DNA of 64,000 nt from Variovorax beijingensis. Its GTDB lineage: Bacteria > Pseudomonadota > Gammaproteobacteria > Burkholderiales > Burkholderiaceae_C. The position numbers and the translations under genes are program-made. Positions 1 to 8,613 of this stretch are shown here, piece after piece (position 1 is the first letter of the stretch; each line of letters begins with the position of its first letter). The DNA lies in contig NZ_RXFQ01000015.1 in the NCBI RefSeq assembly GCF_003951285.1, positions 62,001 through 126,000 of the forward strand. Direction: 5' to 3'. The notes under the pieces are model-generated. The model had not been told where the DNA came from. It saw nothing but the letters and a program-made list of their open reading frames with translations, and made no database searches.

Positions 1-812
1 CGCAGCTCCTTCACCAGCCCGTGCGCCACCTGCTCGGCGCTCAGCGACTTTTCGCCGAAAGCCGTGAAGACCTCGGTGACGTGCTCGTACGCCAGCGTGG
101 CAAGCAGCGCGTTGCCGGGGCCCTCGTTCTGGCGCGCCGATCCGGTGCGCAGCTGCTCGCCGGACCATCCCATGGCCTTGCCCAGCGTTTCCAGCTCGCG
201 CACGGCAACATGGCGCGCGAGCCCCGGCGCCAGGCACTCCGCATGGCTCGACAGGAGCGCGCCGCGGCTCATCAGATCGAAAGGCCGCAGCCCATCGGCG
301 GCCGGCACGATGGCCGCTTCGACCTCGCCGCCGCCGGCCGGATAAAAACCGCAGCGGCGCAGCTCCAGCTGCAGGTCCGCACCCAGGCGGCGCACCAGCG
401 GTGCGAAGGCGCGCTCCAGGAAGTGGAAAGGCGGCGCCATCGGGTTGTGGGTGCCGCCGCTCAGATGCAGGTGGCTCGGCGCACCGGCCAGCAGCAGCGG
501 CGGCAGCACCGTCTGCAAAACCAGCATGCAGCTGCCCGCGCTGGCAATCGCGAAGCGGTAGTCGCCCGCACGCACCGGCCCGGGCACGAAGCGCAGCGAC
601 TGCGAGCCGAGCTCGGCCCCATCGACCTGCGCGCCACTGATCTGTGCCGCGGCATTCACGCAGGCCAGGTGCTGGCGCATCAGGCCCGGCTTGGCGCGGC
701 CTGCGCGAATCTTCTGGATGGCCACGGGCTGACCCGTGGCCACCGACAGGGCCAGGCTGGTGCGCAGGATCTGCCCGCCGCCCTCGCCTTGCGAACCGTC
801 GAGTTCGATCAT
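1..812 (-). CDS. rtcA: RNA 3'-terminal phosphate cyclase RtcA (3' end cut by window edge)
   Basis: RtcA converts RNA 3'-phosphate ends to 2',3'-cyclic phosphates using ATP. About 270 of an expected roughly 340 residues are visible; the C-terminus lies beyond position 1. The start (MIELDGSQGEGGGQILRTSL) is the family's N-terminal signature, and the glycine-rich GGGTHNPMAPP-like segment follows near residue 120. The catalytic histidine of the family lies near the C-terminus and is not in the window. The ATG overlaps the stop of the upstream zinc-ribbon gene by four bases (ATGA), so translation is probably coupled. It is the last visible gene of the slipin-rtcB-zinc ribbon-rtcA operon controlled by divergent RtcR. 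Identification is firm. Confidence 0.95.
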   Translation of the reverse strand, partial: MIELDGSQGEGGGQILRTSLALSVATGQPVAIQKIRAGRAKPGLMRQHLACVNAAAQISGAQVDGAELGSQSLRFVPGPVRAGDYRFAIASAGSCMLVLQTVLPPLLLAGAPSHLHLSGGTHNPMAPPFHFLERAFAPLVRRLGADLQLELRRCGFYPAGGGEVEAAIVPAADGLRPFDLMSRGALLSSHAECLAPGLARHVAVRELETLGKAMGWSGEQLRTGSARQNEGPGNALLATLAYEHVTEVFTAFGEKSLSAEQVAHGLVKEL

Positions 813-1192
813 GCGCGGCCTCCTTGCTGCGCGGCGACCACGGCCGCGCCGGAGCGCAGAAGCGCGCGCCTTGCGAGTCGGCAGGCACGGCAGCGCACCG
901 CCGTGCTGTTGATGTTTCCCAGCGCAATCTCGTACCACCACTTCTGCTGCTTGGCCGTCCACACTTCGTCGGCACCGCAGTCGCGGCAAGTGAAAGCCTT
1001 GTCCACGTAGAACGTGGGCAGGAGCCCGTAGGTATTGTTGTGCGCGGCCAGCAGCGCCGTATCGGCGACTACCAGGCCGGCACCAGCCACCGGCCGCACT
1101 TCGGCGGACAGCCGTTGTTCGGCCAGCCTGCGCGCGGCGCGTTCGAGCCGATGTGCCTTGATTTCGGCGCGGCGTTGCTTGTTGCTTTTCAT
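809..1192 (-). CDS. Small zinc-ribbon protein inside the rtc operon
   Basis: 127-aa protein with a basic N-terminus (MKSNKQRRAEIKAHRLERAARR) and one C-terminal zinc ribbon, FTCRDCG...VRCRAC, giving four cysteines. The segment around EVWTAKQQKWWYE matches the short zinc-ribbon family often found as free-standing bacterial proteins of unknown role. It sits 55 bases downstream of rtcB and overlaps rtcA by four bases. The reading frame, coupling and strand make it part of the RNA-repair operon. A nucleic-acid-binding helper role is plausible from the basic head and ribbon, but this is inference; no enzymatic motif is visible. Confidence 0.8.
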   Translation of the reverse strand: MKSNKQRRAEIKAHRLERAARRLAEQRLSAEVRPVAGAGLVVADTALLAAHNNTYGLLPTFYVDKAFTCRDCGADEVWTAKQQKWWYEIALGNINSTAVRCRACRLARRALLRSGAAVVAAQQGGRA

Positions 1193-1219
1193 AGCCCCTC
1201 TACTTCTTCCTCAATGCCA

Positions 1220-1243
1220 GGCCGCGGGCAATCGCCCGCGGCC
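1220..1243 (-). promoter_or_regulatory. Intercistronic hairpin between rtcB and the zinc-ribbon gene
   Basis: A perfect 10-bp inverted repeat (GGCCGCGGGC / GCCCGCGGCC) with a 4-nt loop lies in the 55-base gap after the rtcB stop. No T-run follows on the minus strand, so it is a poor intrinsic terminator. It may mark an mRNA processing or stabilisation point that sets rtcB above rtcA. Confidence 0.6.
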
Positions 1244-1247
1244 CTGT

Positions 1248-2471
<1,224 letters not shown>

Positions 2472-2509
2472 TTCTTTTCTCTCTTCCATCATCCGTTTTT
2501 CAATGCTTC

Positions 2510-3661
2510 TCAGGAACCGTTCGGCCGCAGCGTCACGAGTCCGTTGAGCACCTGGTCCAGGCCGCCAACCACCGAGATCTTGTCGATGCGCTCGGCCACG
2601 CGTTCCAGCGTCTCGAGTTCCTTCATGCGCAAGGCGACGGGGTTGCCCTCCATCACCTTGGCGGTGTTCAGCAGCGAGCGCGTGGCCGCGGTTTCCTCGC
2701 GGCGGCGGATCACGTTGGCCTGGGCCGACTTCTCGGCCTCCACCACCTGCGCGAGGATGGTCTTCATCTCGCCCGGCAGGATGATGTCCTTCACGCCCAC
2801 GCTCTCCAGCACCACGCCCGAACCCTCGAGCCGCTCGCGCACCTGCGCCAGCACCGTCTGGTCGATGGCCGACTTGTTCTCCAGCAGGGCGTCGAGCGTC
2901 TGCTCGCCCACCGCCGCGCGCAGGCCGAACTGCAGTTCGCGGTACACATGCTCTGCCGGCTTGGGCATCTGCGCCAGGGCCTGCCGCACATCGGCGAAAC
3001 GCCACACCGCCGACAGGTTCAGCCGCAGCCCCACCTTGTCGCGGGTCAGTATTTCCTGGCCGCTCACTTCGGCGATCTGCGAACGCAGGTCCACGCTGGT
3101 CACGGCCACCTGGCGGTTGAAGCGCCAGAAGCCGTGGTTGCCCGGCGGCAGCAGCGCCTGCATCTGCCCTTCGAGCGTCAGCACGCCGGCGTGGAACTCG
3201 GGCACCTGCACCAGCAGCACGCCTTCGAGCCCCTGCACCGCACGCGGACGCAGCGCCACGCTCTGCAGCTTGGCCAGCAGTTCGGCCGGCAGGCGCGCAT
3301 CGGCCGCCACGTCGATCACGTCGACGCGCTGCTCGCGCAGGCCCCGCCAATAAAGCTTGCGGGTGGCCGGGGGCAGGATCTGCACCAGCACGCCGTCTTC
3401 ATGGCGCAGGCCGGCCTCGGTCTCGCCCAGCGACACCTGCATGAACTCGCGCTGCACCAGTTCCGGCTCGCGCGCCAGGAAGTAGTCGGCCAGTTCGTGG
3501 TCGAAGGCGGGTTCGGCCAGCGAGAAGCGCTCGAGCTGGACGGCGTCGAAGCCCGTGAACACGCGGTGCTTGCCGGCGGCATACAGGCCATCGAAGTCCC
3601 CGTTGCGCAGCAGCAGCACGCGTTCGTTCTTCTTCACGGTGAATTGGGTGAATCCCAGCAT
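2510..3661 (-). CDS. Slipin / band-7 family protein, first gene of the rtc operon
   Basis: 383 aa from the ATG at 3661, which has a strong purine-rich ribosome site (GAGAGAGGAAG). Residues of the SPFH/band-7 fold are seen in the second half: VTSVDLRSQ, ILTRDKVGLRLNLSAVWRF, LESVGVKDIILPGEMK, followed by a helical segment rich in E, R and A (VVEAEKSAQANVIRRREETAATRSLLNTA), typical of slipins. The N-terminal 150 residues (MLGFTQFTVKKNERVLLLRNG...) form an extra beta-rich region without an obvious hydrophobic anchor. Slipins scaffold membrane microdomains; their association with RtcB operons is a known gene-neighbourhood theme, but the molecular role is unsettled. An open frame continues upstream to 3862, but it lacks homology there and runs into the leader. 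Confidence 0.9.
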   Translation of the reverse strand: MLGFTQFTVKKNERVLLLRNGDFDGLYAAGKHRVFTGFDAVQLERFSLAEPAFDHELADYFLAREPELVQREFMQVSLGETEAGLRHEDGVLVQILPPATRKLYWRGLREQRVDVIDVAADARLPAELLAKLQSVALRPRAVQGLEGVLLVQVPEFHAGVLTLEGQMQALLPPGNHGFWRFNRQVAVTSVDLRSQIAEVSGQEILTRDKVGLRLNLSAVWRFADVRQALAQMPKPAEHVYRELQFGLRAAVGEQTLDALLENKSAIDQTVLAQVRERLEGSGVVLESVGVKDIILPGEMKTILAQVVEAEKSAQANVIRRREETAATRSLLNTAKVMEGNPVALRMKELETLERVAERIDKISVVGGLDQVLNGLVTLRPNGS

Positions 3662-4166
3662 TTTTTCTTCCTCTCTCTTCTTCTTCGTTGCGGTTGTCGT
3701 TCGTCTACGTTTCGTGTCGGGGCCCACGAAGGACAGGCGGCGGGCACCGTGGTTTGCGAGGTCAGCAACGCAGCGGTCGACGGGTCGGTGCGGTGGCTGC
3801 GCCATCGCCTCCTTCTGCGCCGATGGCTGCATGCGGTTCCTTGCAGAACGCGCGATGCGCAAGCCGCCTGCACTGGCACGGTGTCGCTCGGCCGGGCCCT
3901 GCCCTGCGCCTCGCTCCGGTGTGCCGGGGCGGTGGGGCTTTCGCCCCCATCAAAGCGGCGGTGCGAACACCGCCGAGGGTTGTTTGCGGGAATCGAACCC
4001 GCCACGCCGCGTGGTTAGCACGGTGCTCCACCATGAGCAGACTGGAACAAGTCCAGTGACCAGCACAGTTCAGCAGCGGCATACCGCGGACCCAAGAACG
4101 GGTCTGGCCTGCGGCACCGGGCCGCTGTCATGCGGCACCTGGGAGCGGATGAACTGCATCCGGACG
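3662..4166 (-). promoter_or_regulatory. Long structured 5' leader of the slipin-rtcB-rtcA transcript
   Basis: From the predicted sigma54 start (about 4166) to the slipin ATG is roughly 505 nt with no convincing gene. On the minus strand it holds a 6-bp hairpin at 4146-4162 (CGGATG/CATCCG) right after the start, a GACCC/GGGTC hairpin at 4089-4104, the tRNA-like module at 3956-4057 (listed separately), a GAAA-capped hairpin at 3934-3947 (GGGGC/GCCCC), and then about 270 nt without strong structure that I can see before a purine-rich stretch and the start codon. The rest of this gap (4194-4344) holds the promoters. Confidence 0.7.
3956..4057 (-). ncRNA. tRNA-like RNA without acceptor stem, in the rtc operon leader
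   Basis: Read on the minus strand, elements follow in tRNA order. Hairpin ACTGGA/TCCAGT (4041-4057) comes first, then a 2-nt CT link. A D-arm GCTC-ATGGTG-GAGC (4025-4038) follows, then A26 (4024). The anticodon arm CCGTG-CTAACCA-CGCGG (4007-4023) has U33 and anticodon AAC. A 4-nt variable loop leads to a canonical T-arm GCGGG-TTCGATT-CCCGC (3986-4002). After AAACAACCC comes an 8-bp hairpin with a UUCG loop (3956-3975) in place of a paired acceptor and CCA. The 3' strand AAACAAC has no 7-bp partner; only a 5-bp TTGTT/AACAA pairing is possible and it competes with the first hairpin. The tRNA core is therefore kept while the chargeable end is replaced, as in the tRNA-like module of bacterial Y RNAs (YrlA type) found beside rtcBA in other bacteria. 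A degenerate tRNA gene is the alternative. Confidence 0.7.
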
Positions 4167-4176
4167 GACTCTCTCC

Positions 4177-4193
4177 TGCAGCGAGCGTGCCAA
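4177..4193 (-). promoter_or_regulatory. sigma54 (-24/-12) promoter of the rtc operon
   Basis: On the minus strand TTGGCACGCTCGCTGCA matches the consensus YTGGCACGN4TTGCW with one mismatch (C for T in the -12 box) and the exact GG-to-GC spacing. It points toward slipin-rtcB and lies between that operon and rtcR, which encodes the cognate sigma54 activator. The expected start site is near 4166. Confidence 0.85.
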
Positions 4194-4344
4194 CCTGGGG
4201 CCAGGCCGACATAAAACAACCAGGTTACGGCGCAAGTCATTGACGGAAAAGGAAAATTTCTTCTTCTCCGGGTGTGGCACGGCTTCATTTCGTTGCTAGC
4301 ATTCTGAAAGTTTTTAGAAATTGGGCTAGTTTTTTATCCAAACA

Positions 4345-5958
4345 ATGAAGAAACCCATCGTCGTCATCGGCTTCCTCGGCACCCAGCTCGACGCCGGCCA
4401 GGGCGCGGGCCGGTGGAACAAGTGGCGCCCCACGGTCTCGCTCGCGCAACACGACGACATGGTCGTCTCGCGCATGGAGCTGCTCTACACGCTCAAGCAC
4501 AAGGCGCTGGCCGAGGTGGTGAAGGCCGACATCGCCTCCGTGTCGCCCGAGACCACCGTCAACCTCGTGCCCTTCGACCTCGCGGACCCGTGGGATTTCG
4601 GCGAGGTCTACACGCGCCTGTACGACTGGGCGCGCGCCTACACTTTCGACACCGAGCGCGAGCAGTACTGGACGCACATCACCACCGGCACGCACGTGGC
4701 GCAGATCTGCATGTTCCTGCTGTCGGAATCGCGCGTGGTGCCGGGCGTGCTCGCGCAGACCTCGCCGCCCCGGAAGCAGCGCGAAGGCGAGGCCGGCAAG
4801 TGCACGCTGATCGACCTCGACCTGTCGCGCTACGACGTGATCGCGCGGCGCTTCGATGCGGAGCAGCGCGACGCGGTCGCGTTCCTGAAGAGCGGCATCG
4901 CCACGCGCAATGCGCGCTTCAACGCGCTGATCGACGAGATCGAGCGCGTGGCCGTGCGTTCGCGCGCGCCGATCCTGCTGGTGGGGCCGACGGGTGCGGG
5001 CAAGTCCTTCCTCGCGCGGCGCATGTTCGAACTGAAGCAGGCGCGCCACCAGATGAGCGGGCCCTTCGTCGAAGTGAACTGCGCCACGCTGCGCGGCGAC
5101 GGCGCGGCCTCCACCCTGTTCGGCCACAGGAAGGGCTCCTTCACCGGCGCGGCCAGCGACCGGGCCGGGCTGCTGCGCACGGCGAACCAGGGGGCGCTGT
5201 TCCTCGACGAGATCGGCGAACTCGGGCTCGACGAGCAGGCGATGCTGCTCAAGGCCATCGAGGAGAAGCGCTTCTTCCCGGTGGGAGCCGACAAGGAAGT
5301 GGAGAGCGACTTCCAGCTGATCGCCGGCACCAACCGCGACCTGCGCAGCGACGTGGCCGAGGGGCGTTTCCGCGAAGACCTGTTCGCGCGCATCAACCTC
5401 TGGACCTACGACCTGCCCGGCCTCGCGCAGCGGCCCGAGGACATCGAGCCCAACATCGACCATCTGCTGGCCATCCATGCGGCCGAGAACCACCGCGTGG
5501 TGCGCTTCAACGCCGAGTCGCGCGCGGCCTACCTGCGCTTCGCGCAGAGCGGCGAGGCGCTGTGGTGCGGCAACTTCCGCGACCTCTCGGCCAGCGTGAC
5601 GCGGCTGGCCACGCTGGCGGACGGCGGGCGCATCCCGGTGGCGCTGGTCGAGGCCGAGATCGAGCGGCTGCGCTGGCTCTGGAACCGCGAGGGCCCGGAA
5701 AGGCGAAACGCAGGCGCTGCCGACGTCGACCTCGACAGCCTGCTCGGCGATGGCCGCGCGGCCACGCTCGACCTGTTCGACCGGCTGCAGCTCGAAGCGG
5801 TGGTGCGCGTGTGCCGCGACTCGCGCAGCCTGTCGGATGCGGGGCGGCAGCTCTTCCAGGCCTCGCGCGCGCAGCGCAGCGCGGTGAACGATGCCGACCG
5901 GCTGCGCAAGTACCTGGCCAAGCACGGGCTCGAATGGAGCCGCATCGCCGCGGGCTGA
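4345..5958 (+). CDS. rtcR: sigma54-dependent activator RtcR of the RNA-repair operon
   Basis: 537 aa. The N-terminal ~185 residues (MKKPIVVIGFLGTQLDAGQG...) form the RtcR CARF-type ligand-sensing domain, which in studied homologues restrains the ATPase until RNA ends carrying cyclic phosphates are sensed. The AAA+ module follows: Walker A GPTGAGKS near residue 214, the sigma54-contacting loop as KGSFTGAA near 263 (a common GSFTGA variant), and Walker B LFLDEIGEL near 285. A C-terminal helix-turn-helix of Fis type follows (LSDAGRQLFQASRAQRS). It is divergently transcribed from the slipin-rtcB-rtcA operon and its promoter region is AT-rich compared with its surroundings. A weak sigma70 site may be TTGCTA (4293) with TAGAAA (4315). 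No clear ribosome site precedes the ATG. Confidence 0.96.
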   Translation: MKKPIVVIGFLGTQLDAGQGAGRWNKWRPTVSLAQHDDMVVSRMELLYTLKHKALAEVVKADIASVSPETTVNLVPFDLADPWDFGEVYTRLYDWARAYTFDTEREQYWTHITTGTHVAQICMFLLSESRVVPGVLAQTSPPRKQREGEAGKCTLIDLDLSRYDVIARRFDAEQRDAVAFLKSGIATRNARFNALIDEIERVAVRSRAPILLVGPTGAGKSFLARRMFELKQARHQMSGPFVEVNCATLRGDGAASTLFGHRKGSFTGAASDRAGLLRTANQGALFLDEIGELGLDEQAMLLKAIEEKRFFPVGADKEVESDFQLIAGTNRDLRSDVAEGRFREDLFARINLWTYDLPGLAQRPEDIEPNIDHLLAIHAAENHRVVRFNAESRAAYLRFAQSGEALWCGNFRDLSASVTRLATLADGGRIPVALVEAEIERLRWLWNREGPERRNAGAADVDLDSLLGDGRAATLDLFDRLQLEAVVRVCRDSRSLSDAGRQLFQASRAQRSAVNDADRLRKYLAKHGLEWSRIAAG

Positions 5959-5999
5959 GCTATCCTGCGCCGAGACTGCCACATTCCAAGGAGAAACTC

Positions 6000-6341
6000 A
6001 TGTCGCTGACACTGCTCCTGCGCTGCCACGACCTGGCCCAGACCGAGCGCTTCTACCTCGATGTCCTCGGCTTCACGGCTGTGCATTCTGCGGAGGGCAC
6101 CCTGACGGTCGAGAAGCAGGGCGGCAAGCTCATCTTCACCCAGCAGGATCTCTGGCAGAGCCCGCCCAGCTGCTCCGGCACCTTCTATTTCGCGGTACCG
6201 GATGCGGCGGCCTACTACGCCGCCGTCAAGGACAAGGCCTCCATCGCGTGGCCGCTGCAGCAGATGCCCTACGGCTCCAGCGAGTTCGCAGTGGTGGACT
6301 GCAACGGCTATCACCTTGCATTCCGGCAGCAGCAGGCCTGA
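6000..6341 (+). CDS. VOC (glyoxalase/bleomycin-resistance) family protein
   Basis: 113 aa, a single VOC domain (SLTLLLRCHDLAQTERFYLDVLGF ... FAVVDCNGYHLAFRQ). The start at 6000 is supported by AAGGAG seven bases upstream. The domain normally pairs to form a cup holding a metal or hydrophobic ligand. His9 and the terminal His/Gln positions are present, but the substrate cannot be read from sequence. It follows rtcR by 41 bases on the same strand and probably has nothing to do with RNA repair. Small VOC proteins include lyases, dioxygenases and binding proteins, so the call stays at family level. Confidence 0.85.
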   Translation: MSLTLLLRCHDLAQTERFYLDVLGFTAVHSAEGTLTVEKQGGKLIFTQQDLWQSPPSCSGTFYFAVPDAAAYYAAVKDKASIAWPLQQMPYGSSEFAVVDCNGYHLAFRQQQA

Positions 6342-6395
6342 GCGGCCGATCCGCAAGACGCCCCATGCGGCCGGGCGCCACGGAAAGCACTCCCC

Positions 6396-7232
6396 ATGAA
6401 CTGGAAGCTGGCCTTGTTCGCCGCCCTGCCCGCCTTTCTCACCGGCTGCGTCCAGTCGATGTTCTATTACCCCGACCGCGTGCGCTACGAAACGCCCGAC
6501 GCGCTCGGGCTGCGCTACGAGGCGGTGCAGTTTGCCAGCGCCGACGGTACGCGCCTGGCCGGCTGGTTTCTTCCTGCCGCCGGCCGCAGCAACCCGAAGG
6601 AGGCCAAGGGCACGGTGGTCCACTTTCACGGCAACGCCCAGAACATGAGCGCGCACTGGCGCTTCGTGGCCTGGCTGCCGAAGCAGGACTTCAACGTGTT
6701 CGTGTTCGACTACCGCGGCTACGGCGAATCGGCCGGCAAGCCCGAGCCCAAGGGCGTGTTCGAGGATTCCAGCGCCGCGCTCGACCACGTGCGCTCGCGC
6801 GGCGATGTCGACCCCCAGCGCCTTCTCGTCTTCGGCCAGAGCCTGGGCGGCGCCAACGCGATTGCGGTGCTGGGCTCGGGCAACCGGGCCGGCGTGAAGG
6901 CGGCGGCCATCGAATCGACCTTCTATTCGTATTCCTCGATTGCGAACGAAAAGCTCCCGGGCGCCGGGCTGCTGGTGAGCGACGACTACGCCGCATCGAA
7001 ATACGTCGCCGCCATTGCGCCCATTCCGCTGCTGCTGATCCACGGCACGGCCGACACGGTCATTCCGGATTCCCATTCGCGGCGCCTGCTGGAGGCCGCG
7101 CGCGAGCCCAGGCGCCTGCTCGAGGTGCCCGGCGCCGGCCACCTCGAGCCGATGACCGAGCGCTTCGGCACCACCTGCCAGCAGGCGCTGGTGGAATTCT
7201 TCGACGCCTCGCTGCGTCCACGCCAGCCATGA
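6396..7232 (+). CDS. Alpha/beta hydrolase lipoprotein
   Basis: 278 aa. A lipobox (LTGC, Cys17) after a short hydrophobic segment indicates a lipid-anchored envelope protein. The hydrolase fold shows HFHGNAQN (oxyanion region), the nucleophile elbow GQSLGGA near residue 150, an acid in LLIHGTADTVIP, and the catalytic histidine in GAGHLEPM near residue 250. This pattern fits the BAAT/YfhR-like hydrolases often annotated as serine aminopeptidase-like. The substrate is unknown. Its stop overlaps the next start (ATGA at 7229-7232), so it is likely co-translated with the ornithine cyclodeaminase-family gene. Confidence 0.88.
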   Translation: MNWKLALFAALPAFLTGCVQSMFYYPDRVRYETPDALGLRYEAVQFASADGTRLAGWFLPAAGRSNPKEAKGTVVHFHGNAQNMSAHWRFVAWLPKQDFNVFVFDYRGYGESAGKPEPKGVFEDSSAALDHVRSRGDVDPQRLLVFGQSLGGANAIAVLGSGNRAGVKAAAIESTFYSYSSIANEKLPGAGLLVSDDYAASKYVAAIAPIPLLLIHGTADTVIPDSHSRRLLEAAREPRRLLEVPGAGHLEPMTERFGTTCQQALVEFFDASLRPRQP

Positions 7233-8176
7233 AGCATTTCGACGAAACCGCCACCCGCGAGCCGCTGGACTTCGCGCGGCTCGTGCCCGCGCTGCGCGCA
7301 GCCTTCGCGACCGAGGCGCAAGTGCCGCCGCGCCATGTGCACGCCATCGAGACGGCCGACGCCGACAAGGGCACCGTGCTCATCATGCCGGCGTGGAGCG
7401 ACGCGGGCTTTCTGGGCATCAAGACCATCAACGTCTTTCCGGGCAACAGCGCGCGCGGCCTGCCCGGCCTGCATGCGACCTATGTGCTGTACGACGCGCA
7501 CACCGGCGTGCCGCTGGCCATGATGGACGGCAACGAGCTCACCGCGCGCCGCACGGCCGCGGCATCGGCGCTGGGCGCCTCGTTCCTGGCGCGCGCCGAT
7601 GCGCGCCGCCTGCTGGTGCTGGGCACCGGCCGCGTCGCGCGGCTGCTGCCCGCCGCGCATGCGAGCGTGCGGCCCATCGACGAGGTGCTCGTGTGGAACC
7701 ACCGGCCCGAAGGCGCCCAGGCCCTGGCCGCGCAATGGCGCGCCGAAGGGTTCAACGCGCAGGCCGCCACGGAGCTCGAGGCGGCCGTGCGCCAGGCCGA
7801 CATCGTGAGCTGCGCCACGCTCGCCACCGCACCGCTGGTGCGCGGCGAATGGCTGGCGCCGGGCTCGCACCTGGACCTGATCGGCAGCTTCACGCCCGCC
7901 ATGCGCGAGGCCGACGTGCGCTGCTTCGAGGGTGCGCGCACCTTCGTCGACACCACCGAGGCGCTGCAGAAGGCCGGCGAGCTGCTCGACGCCATCGCGG
8001 GCGGCACGCTGCGCGCCGATGAGGTGCAAGGCACGCTGGCCGCACTCTGCCGGGGCGAATGCGCGGGCCGCATGGGCAGCGAAGAGCGCACCGTCTTCAA
8101 GGCCGTGGGCAGCGCGCTCGAAGACCTGACGGCTGCCACGCTGGTCTGGCAGCACGCCGAATCGATGCCGGCCTAA
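7229..8176 (+). CDS. Ornithine cyclodeaminase / mu-crystallin family protein
   Basis: 315 aa. It has the family's N-terminal substrate part (GTVLIMPAW, GIKTINVFPGNSARGLPGLHA with the conserved Lys, YVLYDAHTGVPLAMMDGNELTARRTAAASALG) and a Rossmann NAD-binding part (LLVLGTGRVARLLPAAHA). Members are ornithine cyclodeaminases, pyrroline-2-carboxylate or ketimine reductases, and alanine dehydrogenases; the sequence alone does not choose between them. Translation is coupled to the upstream hydrolase gene. Just past the stop an imperfect dyad (GGCCTAAG...TTAAGGCC) could be an operator for the next gene. Confidence 0.88.
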   Translation: MKHFDETATREPLDFARLVPALRAAFATEAQVPPRHVHAIETADADKGTVLIMPAWSDAGFLGIKTINVFPGNSARGLPGLHATYVLYDAHTGVPLAMMDGNELTARRTAAASALGASFLARADARRLLVLGTGRVARLLPAAHASVRPIDEVLVWNHRPEGAQALAAQWRAEGFNAQAATELEAAVRQADIVSCATLATAPLVRGEWLAPGSHLDLIGSFTPAMREADVRCFEGARTFVDTTEALQKAGELLDAIAGGTLRADEVQGTLAALCRGECAGRMGSEERTVFKAVGSALEDLTAATLVWQHAESMPA

Positions 8177-8255
8177 GGCTTAAGGCCTAGAAAACAGCGG
8201 CCAACGGCACGCGCAGAGAGCCATTTACCGACAGACACATACGTCATGCAGCTGA

Positions 8256-8270
8256 TGGCACGCCTCTTGC
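8256..8270 (+). promoter_or_regulatory. sigma54 (-24/-12) promoter for the 83-aa gene
   Basis: TGGCAC-GCCTC-TTGC is a perfect match to the -24/-12 core with correct spacing. It ends 48 bases before the ATG at 8319, giving a predicted start near 8282 and a 37-nt leader with an AGGAGG ribosome site. Confidence 0.85.
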
Positions 8271-8318
8271 GCCAACGCTAACCTGATGCCCATATCCAAA
8301 GGCCAGGAGGCCCGCCCC

Positions 8319-8570
8319 ATGCTCACCATTTTTCAGAAAGCCACCATCCTCAGCAAAGCCGGTTTCGAGGTGCCCGCGTGTCCGGCCGAGGACGTCTCGG
8401 CCGCCTCGGCCGGCGCGGTGTCCCAGAAGATGCACGACTGGGCCAAGGCCATCGAGACGCTGTACGTCAGCTACGTGGCTGCCCGCGCGGCCAAGAGCCT
8501 GCGGGATGCCGAGGAATCGCGCCAGACCGACATGCTGCGGCGGCTTTCGCTGAGCGCCTGGGCCGCCTGA
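8319..8570 (+). CDS. Unknown 83-aa protein under sigma54 control
   Basis: The ATG at 8319 is chosen over an in-frame ATG at 8286 because a perfect AGGAGG lies eight bases before it, and the predicted sigma54 transcript starts near 8282. The protein (MLTIFQKATILSKAGFEVPA...) has no signal peptide. It reads as two or three helices: a hydrophobic N-terminal helix, a short Pro/Ala turn, then a long charged helix (MHDWAKAIETLYVSYVAARAAKSLRDAEESRQTDMLRRL). I recognise no family. The closing LRRLSLSAWAA could be a tail that packs on a partner. RtcR is one possible activator but nothing in the sequence links them. It converges with dipZ. Confidence 0.7.
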   Translation: MLTIFQKATILSKAGFEVPACPAEDVSAASAGAVSQKMHDWAKAIETLYVSYVAARAAKSLRDAEESRQTDMLRRLSLSAWAA

Positions 8571-8613
8571 CACGCAGGCTCGGCCACTTGCCCCGCCCGA
8601 GCCGCGTCAGCGC

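Noticed and set aside
2510..3862. Longer start for the slipin gene
   Set aside because: The extra 67 residues lack homology and a ribosome site, whereas the ATG at 3661 has a strong purine-rich site and begins the conserved protein.
3978..4040. A functional tRNA-Val(AAC) gene
   Set aside because: D, anticodon and T arms fit, but there is no 7-bp acceptor stem or CCA, and anticodon AAC is unusual for bacteria. It was kept as a tRNA-like RNA instead.
4275..4298. TGGCAC ... TTGCT on the plus strand as a sigma54 promoter of rtcR
   Set aside because: The spacing between the two boxes is 12 bases instead of 5; sigma54 spacing is strict.
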